64,000 nt of DNA, from assembly GCA_015665455.1 (NCBI GenBank), contig JADFAD010000001.1:682001-746000 (forward strand), in the 5' to 3' direction. This DNA is from Oceanospirillaceae bacterium (GTDB lineage: Bacteria; Pseudomonadota; Gammaproteobacteria; Pseudomonadales; Litoribrevibacteraceae). Shown here in pieces: positions 60,886-64,000 of this stretch (within the stretch, counting starts at the first letter, position 1; every line of letters starts with the position of its first letter). The notes under the pieces are model-generated. The model did not search any database and was not told where the DNA came from. It saw only the letters and a list, made by a program, of their open reading frames with translations. Made by a program: the position numbers and the translations under genes.

Positions 60886-60963
60886 CAAAGCAAGGCACAA
60901 TCGCACAGCAAGCTGTGCTGGACTCACTCATTCTTCGCTCGCCCGTGCTTGCAGGCGTTAGAC
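60880..60963 (+). other. attC site of cassette 6
   Basis: R'' GTATAAC at 60880-60886 (overlapping the gene's stop TAA), R' GTTAGAC at 60957-60963; arms CAAGGCAC and GTGCTTG. About 84 bp. Confidence 0.85.
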
Positions 60964-61333
60964 GCTAACAGTACAAGTTAGTAGTAATACCTAACTAGCA
61001 AGTAACCTTATACAAATAGATGATTTAATTGGAAAAAGTTAATAAAAAGGGATGAATTTAGGCAGAAAGATCTTTTTGTAATTGCTAAGCTGCGAGCCGT
61101 AGCTCTGGCCGTAAAAGCAAGCTTGTTAAGGACCAGAGCGAGACACGCAGTAGAGCGGAAAAAATCCTTCGTATTAGCCTACGTTCAATGACCTGATTGA
61201 TTTTCCAAGTTTAAGTAATCTGAATTAAATGGAAATAGTGGAGTAGCGGTAAGACGTAGGCCTTTTTTGTGTACCGTCTAACAACTCGCTGTTGCGAAAC
61301 CCAAAAAAGCGCGGGTTCGCAAAGCTAAACTCA
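60958..61333 (+). repeat. gene-less 376-bp cassette, copy C
   Basis: Identical to copy A except A at 61045 where A and B have C. Ends in A (61333) before TTACAT. Confidence 0.9.
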
Positions 61334-61339
61334 TTACAT
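61276..61339 (+). other. attC-like end of gene-less cassette copy C
   Basis: Same as in copies A and B; precedes TTACAT of cassette 8. Confidence 0.7.
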
Positions 61340-61713
61340 GGCATGAAAGCCAAAACTTTGCAGGCTTACTTGATAAAAGTAAGCTGATTAAATTATAGCC
61401 TAATAGTTTAGTTTGGAATGTGAAAGCAAAGAGAATAATGAGGTTGACGAGACGTTTTTTTGTACTGTTCTTACTAATAGTGTGAAGGCGCCGCATAACA
61501 AAATCCTTTTGTTGATGCGGACGCCTTCACACTATTACTAGATGTACTCTCTCGCCGCCGATCCATTTTCTTTTGCCTTTAATGCTATTCATGAGAGTGA
61601 AGATTTCAAATTAAAACTGTTGGGAAATTAAAATGTACATGATTGCTTAACACCGATCATGTAACAAGGCGTTGATTGGGACAACAAAAAGACGTTGCCC
61701 AATAACGCGGTCG
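61334..61713 (+). other. gene-less cassette 8 with a long hairpin
   Basis: 380 bp starting TTACATGG. No + strand gene was found. It holds a near-perfect inverted repeat at 61473-61539 (arms about 31-33 bp, loop TCC). A - strand frame of 72 codons runs from here into copy C and is not supported as a gene. Its attC follows at 61659. Confidence 0.65.
61473..61539. repeat. near-perfect 31-bp-arm inverted repeat in cassette 8
   Basis: ACTAATAGTGTGAAGGCG on the left and CGCCTTCACACTATTACT on the right enclose CCGCAT-ACAAAA/TTTTGT-ATGCGG. The right arm has two extra bases (G and A). Loop is TCC. It could be a MITE-like relic or an RNA hairpin. Confidence 0.7.
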
Positions 61714-61719
61714 TTACAT
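61659..61719 (+). other. attC site of cassette 8
   Basis: R'' ATGTAAC at 61659-61665, R' GTTACAT at 61713-61719; TTGGGACA and TTGCCCAA pair. About 61 bp, the shortest canonical attC in the array. Confidence 0.85.
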
Positions 61720-61749
61720 GCTCAATCTTGCTTCTAAGGTAGGGGTAGA

Positions 61750-62295
61750 ATGAAAAGAAATAACGAAACATGGAAAGTTGACCCCGAGTCTCCTGTTTTT
61801 AACTTCTTTCTAGAATTTATTGCATATATCTTTGTTGCAGTTGTTGTTTTTATCTTGGGGCTTACCGCATCAATACTATTTAATGATTTTACCCACTTAG
61901 GTAGAGCTGGCGCACTTATTACCCTCATAGCAATATCTATGGCGTACAGAGACTTTTATCTAGATCTCAAAAGCATGAGTGTTGATGAAACAATAAAGTT
62001 TTTGGGTAATGAGAAATTGTTCCAATTATGGGCAGTTGGTTTTGTACATAAGAAAAAGAAAGAGCTAGAACAGCTAAAGCCAGGGTTTAATGAGGCAGAC
62101 GCTATAGAATTTATTAATAGCTTAAAAGCAAACGGTAACTCCGAGTTTGATAAAGACACGTTTATGACATCTTGGCTAACGGAAATGTTTGATATATGGT
62201 CAAGGAAGCTAAGAAAGTGGGAGTTTACTATGCTAAAAATCGGAACAGTTTTGTGGGCTTTCTCAGATTTAATTAATAGGCCACTCGGATGGTAG
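61750..62295 (+). CDS. cassette gene 9, membrane protein of unknown function
   Basis: 181 residues, ATG 61750 with AAGGTAGGGG upstream. Two transmembrane helices: FLEFIAYIFVAVVVFILGLT (residues about 19-38) and LGRAGALITLIAISMAY (about 51-67). The rest is cytosolic, with a helical domain, DADAIEFINSL and a Trp-rich end. No motif. Cassette 61714-62373. Confidence 0.68.
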   Translation: MKRNNETWKVDPESPVFNFFLEFIAYIFVAVVVFILGLTASILFNDFTHLGRAGALITLIAISMAYRDFYLDLKSMSVDETIKFLGNEKLFQLWAVGFVHKKKKELEQLKPGFNEADAIEFINSLKANGNSEFDKDTFMTSWLTEMFDIWSRKLRKWEFTMLKIGTVLWAFSDLINRPLGW

Positions 62296-62296
62296 C

Positions 62297-62379
62297 ATGT
62301 AACAAGAAAATGTTTAGGACAAATGCTGCTACGCTCCTTCGTCGCTCCGCAGTATTTGCCCAAAATTTAAGCGTTAGGG
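62297..62379 (+). other. attC site of cassette 9
   Basis: R'' ATGTAAC at 62297-62303, R' GTTAGGG at 62373-62379. About 83 bp. Confidence 0.85.
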
Positions 62380-62391
62380 ATAAATAAGAAA

Positions 62392-62736
62392 ATGGAATCT
62401 GATTTCAATCTCCATCAAATAAGCTTTAAAGCTATAGACAATTCTTCTGGTTTATCGAGCTCTGAAACTATTTTTACTTATGAGCAAAATGGCAGTTTGT
62501 TAGTCGGTTCATATAAAGGTGGCGAAATCGAGTATGGAAATATCGTTGGTAAATTTATTCCGTCGAATACCATTGAACTCCTATTCCAATGTAAAACCAA
62601 TGACAATCAGCTTCTTTCTGGTAGCTCTAAAGGTATAATTAAAAAAAACAGTAACGGTAAGCTTGGCATTTCATTTGAGTGGCAGTGGCTTAGTGGTAGT
62701 AATGGTTCAGGTAATTCGTATCATGAACAAGTGTAG
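62392..62736 (+). CDS. cassette gene 10, unknown beta-rich protein
   Basis: 114 residues, ATG 62392. Beta-rich with repeated Gly turns: FTYEQNGSLLVGSYKGGEIE, NIVGKFIPSNTIELLFQC and LGISFEWQWLSGSNGSGNSY. This pattern (F-x-Y-x-Q...GSYxGGxIxxGxxVGK) recurs in a family sometimes misnamed N-acetylglutamate synthase; no such enzymatic motif is seen here. Resembles MORN-like repeats in rhythm. Function unknown. Cassette 62374-62835. Confidence 0.68.
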   Translation: MESDFNLHQISFKAIDNSSGLSSSETIFTYEQNGSLLVGSYKGGEIEYGNIVGKFIPSNTIELLFQCKTNDNQLLSGSSKGIIKKNSNGKLGISFEWQWLSGSNGSGNSYHEQV

Positions 62737-62757
62737 TTCTGTGTACCAAATTAAGAA

Positions 62758-62841
62758 CCCTAACAAGTTTAGCCTGCCTCGCCCCGGAAAAAGCCCCGGG
62801 GCTGGACTCGCTGACGCTCGCCGCAGCTAAAGGCGTTAGGT
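62758..62841 (+). other. attC site of cassette 10
   Basis: R'' CCCTAAC at 62758-62764, R' GTTAGGT at 62835-62841; arms AGCCTGCCTCG and AGCTAAAGGCG. About 84 bp. Confidence 0.85.
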
Positions 62842-62859
62842 GCCTTGCAAAGAAAAACA

Positions 62860-63162
62860 ATGATTGAATTAACCAAAGAACAATATGACGAAACTTTCTT
62901 TCCCTCTATGGTCAATGTATCGGAGACCGCTGAGGGAATCGTTGATCTTTGGTCTTACGCTGACCAGGTAATTGAATCTGATTACAATGATTGGCAAGAA
63001 TGGGATTGGAGAGTTGCCCACGTATATGAAACATCCAATGAATCTCATCAACATATTTATGTCCCAATACCAAAAGACAATACATACATGGTCGTAATTG
63101 TTGATAAGCCCAAGAAATTTATAATAGGTCACTACATTCTCGATTTACATCAACAATATTAA
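62860..63162 (+). CDS. cassette gene 11, unknown protein
   Basis: 100 residues from ATG 62860 (MIELTKEQYDETFFPSMVNV); a 62845 start adds five residues and is less likely. Acidic, aromatic-rich, with SDYNDWQEWDWRVAHVYETS and IYVPIPKDNTYMVVIVDK. No motif recognised. The cassette begins TTAGGT at 62836. Its R'' ACCTAAC is at 63181-63187 but the rest of the attC is missing (see findings). Confidence 0.62.
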   Translation: MIELTKEQYDETFFPSMVNVSETAEGIVDLWSYADQVIESDYNDWQEWDWRVAHVYETSNESHQHIYVPIPKDNTYMVVIVDKPKKFIIGHYILDLHQQY

Positions 63163-63180
63163 GGTGATCAAGAGTGAAGC

Positions 63181-63197
63181 ACCTAACCAGTTTAGGC
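63181..63197 (+). other. eroded attC between cassettes 11 and 12
   Basis: R'' ACCTAAC (matching cassette 11's start TTAGGT) followed only by CAGT and TTAGGC, the start of cassette 12. Normally 60-110 bp would stand here. Confidence 0.65.
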
Positions 63198-63217
63198 ACA
63201 CACAAACGGAAATAGTA

Positions 63218-63529
63218 ATGCGAGAGCTCGAAATCCCTTCAGAAGTTAAGAAAGATGAAAACGCCACGGAGATGGTTAGGTTTTGGCTAGCGAATAATGA
63301 GCCAAACGTATCTCTATTATTAGGTATGTGGGAAGATGCAGAAGATTCAGGCATTGATGAACTTACTGCATGGGGAAATGTTTTAAGTGACATTGCCCAG
63401 CACATAGCAAACGGCATGGAGCAAAGTCACGGCTGGAAGTACGAGCAAACGATGCACATCCTCATGGAAAAATTTATTCAATGCGCAAAAGATCGAGCTC
63501 CAGGGTTAGATGGTGAGTACACAGAGTAA
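63218..63529 (+). CDS. cassette gene 12, DUF5076-like protein
   Basis: 103 residues from ATG 63218 (MRELEIPSEVKKDENATEMV). A longer in-frame start at 63164 lies in the previous gene's tail. Seen: the ordering ATEMVRFWLANNEPNVSLLL then WGNVLSDIAQHIANGM, as in DUF5076 proteins. No catalytic motif, soluble. Function unknown. Cassette 63192-63609. Confidence 0.65.
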   Translation: MRELEIPSEVKKDENATEMVRFWLANNEPNVSLLLGMWEDAEDSGIDELTAWGNVLSDIAQHIANGMEQSHGWKYEQTMHILMEKFIQCAKDRAPGLDGEYTE

Positions 63530-63531
63530 CG

Positions 63532-63615
63532 GCCTAACAAGGCCATCAATGACCGCCAGCAAGCTGGCTGGACCTTCGCTGCTACGCAGCTAGGCCCATG
63601 CTGTGGGCGTTATAT
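63532..63615 (+). other. attC site of cassette 12
   Basis: R'' GCCTAAC at 63532-63538, R' GTTATAT at 63609-63615; inner arms AAGCTGGCT and AGCTAGGCC. About 84 bp. Confidence 0.85.
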
Positions 63616-63618
63616 TTT

Positions 63619-63906
63619 TTAATTGGTTCGTTTTATAGCTGTTTTATAAACATCGCCTCGTTCACGTTTGCCAACAGAAATCACCGTCACTGTAATTATC
63701 TCGTCGTTTACCTCATAAACTAAACGGTAGCCCGCTTGCCTTAGCTTTATCTTGTATAAGTCGTTTGCAGCTGAGAGTTTTGCGCTCGGTATTCTTGGGC
63801 CTTCTAAAACCTCGGTTAACTTCTTCTTAAATTGCTCTTTTACAGTCGCGCCAAGTTTATTCCATTCTTTGAGTGCCGACTTTTTGAATTCAAGCTCATA
63901 GGTCAT
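63619..63906 (-). CDS. RelE/ParE-type toxin of a toxin-antitoxin pair
   Basis: 95 residues. It starts MTYELEFKKSALKEWNKLG, the RelE/StbE opening, and has KIKLRQAGYRLVYEVNDEII then VTVISVGKRERGDVYKTA with the Lys/Arg pair near the end typical of ribosome-dependent RelE mRNA interferases. On the - strand, opposite to the other cassettes. Its start overlaps the upstream antitoxin gene by 11 bases. Cassette starts TTATAT at 63610. TA pairs often stabilise cassette arrays. Confidence 0.88.
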   Translation of the reverse strand: MTYELEFKKSALKEWNKLGATVKEQFKKKLTEVLEGPRIPSAKLSAANDLYKIKLRQAGYRLVYEVNDEIITVTVISVGKRERGDVYKTAIKRTN

Positions 63907-64000
63907 TTAAGTTAACCTTAACGCTTTTCTCATTTTTTCGTTGTTCTGCAAGAGCAATTAATTCAAGGTCCTCAACTCGGTCCATTAAGTGCTCATAAGC
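63896..64000 (-). CDS. RelB/StbD-type antitoxin (5' part outside window)
   Basis: The last 34 residues and stop (TGA at 63896-63898) of an antitoxin are visible: YEHLMDRVEDLELIALAEQR then NEKSVKVNLNDL, a helical acidic-basic end as in RelB, StbD and Phd/YefM-type proteins. It precedes the toxin gene and overlaps it by 11 bases, the usual order. The N-terminal DNA-binding part lies to the right of the window. Confidence 0.8.
   Translation of the reverse strand, partial: AYEHLMDRVEDLELIALAEQRKNEKSVKVNLNDL

Larger units (their letters stand above)
58126..64000 (+). mobile_element. integron gene-cassette array (integrase not in view)
   Basis: Thirteen consecutive cassette units read from left to right, with intervening attC sites. 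Rule seen: the first six bases of each cassette (TTRRRY-like) are the reverse complement of the first six bases of its own R'' box, e.g. TTAGCC with GGCTAA, TTATAA with TTATAA, TTAACT with AGTTAA, TTATAC with GTATAA, TTACAT with ATGTAA, TTAGGG with CCCTAA, TTAGGC with GCCTAA. No integrase gene lies upstream of the first cassette, so this is a CALIN-type array (cluster of attC lacking integrase) or the integrase is elsewhere. The right edge is open. Confidence 0.88.

Noticed and set aside
61278-61496. 72-codon - frame from cassette 8 into copy C of the gene-less cassette
   Set aside because: It spans a cassette junction, so only part of it exists in the other copies; start lies in the hairpin arm. 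No conserved protein.

Overview
The window reads as chromosome of a free-living marine gammaproteobacterium, probably Oceanospirillales-like. Grounds: gene families and their synteny (cysB, an APS-type cysH, thrH, RluA, an acyclic-terpene utilisation cluster), TonB receptors, secreted lipid-active enzymes, a moderately AT-leaning composition and ordinary bacterial start and ribosome-binding signals. The assignment is inference; no rRNA or tRNA gene is present.

Layout. 1-5.2 kb: the end of an Imm11/DUF1629-like gene, a secreted START-domain protein, a DUF302 protein, a TonB receptor and a class III nucleotide cyclase. 5.2-10 kb: a hairpin-rich spacer, an unknown protein with a Cys-x14-His signature like CNF-type deamidases, an MFS transporter beside a truncated LysR remnant, an ArsR/sterol-desaturase pair sharing an operator-like repeat, and a small RRM protein. 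10-20.6 kb: RluA-type pseudouridine synthase, bacterial phytochelatin synthase, the DUF2157-DUF4401-GDYXXLXY membrane operon, RecQ-like helicase, ChrA, and a TetR regulator with a thioredoxin-fold membrane protein. 20.6-26 kb: DAHP synthase and a sulfur block (TauE/SafE permease, CysB, thioredoxin-like protein, APS reductase), then ThrH. 26-34 kb: a lipoprotein binding protein translationally coupled to a histidine kinase, a pilin-like protein, patatin, oxidoreductase, class C serine hydrolase and a bacterial cereblon-like CULT-domain protein. 34-39.5 kb: a second START protein, a small basic protein with an intragenic terminator-like hairpin (ArfA-like), and a second TonB receptor flanked by two paralogous small proteins. 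39.5-49.6 kb: a terpene-catabolism operon atuA-C-D-E-F-G with a divergent TetR gene and an operator palindrome. 49.7-57.8 kb: AraC regulator, DUF1439 protein, HD-domain protein, secreted neutral ceramidase, small conserved proteins, a YgjP-type metallopeptidase and an MsbA-like ABC exporter.

58.1 kb to the right edge is a gene-cassette array of integron type with no integrase in view. Cassette limits can be read directly because the first hexamer of each cassette (TTRRRY-like) is the reverse complement of the R'' box of its own attC; this holds for every complete cassette. Most cassettes carry one small gene of unknown function on the + strand; the last carries a relBE-type toxin-antitoxin pair on the - strand. 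Interspersed three times is an almost identical 376-bp cassette with no gene, strong RNA-like secondary structure, a terminator-like 3' stem, and an A instead of the canonical G at its 3' crossover. This repeated non-coding cassette is the most unusual thing in the window, followed by the CULT protein and the ArfA-like gene.

How the genes may work together: two START/TonB neighbourhoods, ceramidase, patatin, sterol-desaturase-like enzyme and terpene catabolism point to handling of exogenous lipids and isoprenoids; the cys genes form a sulfate-assimilation unit; the array is a reservoir of accessory genes.
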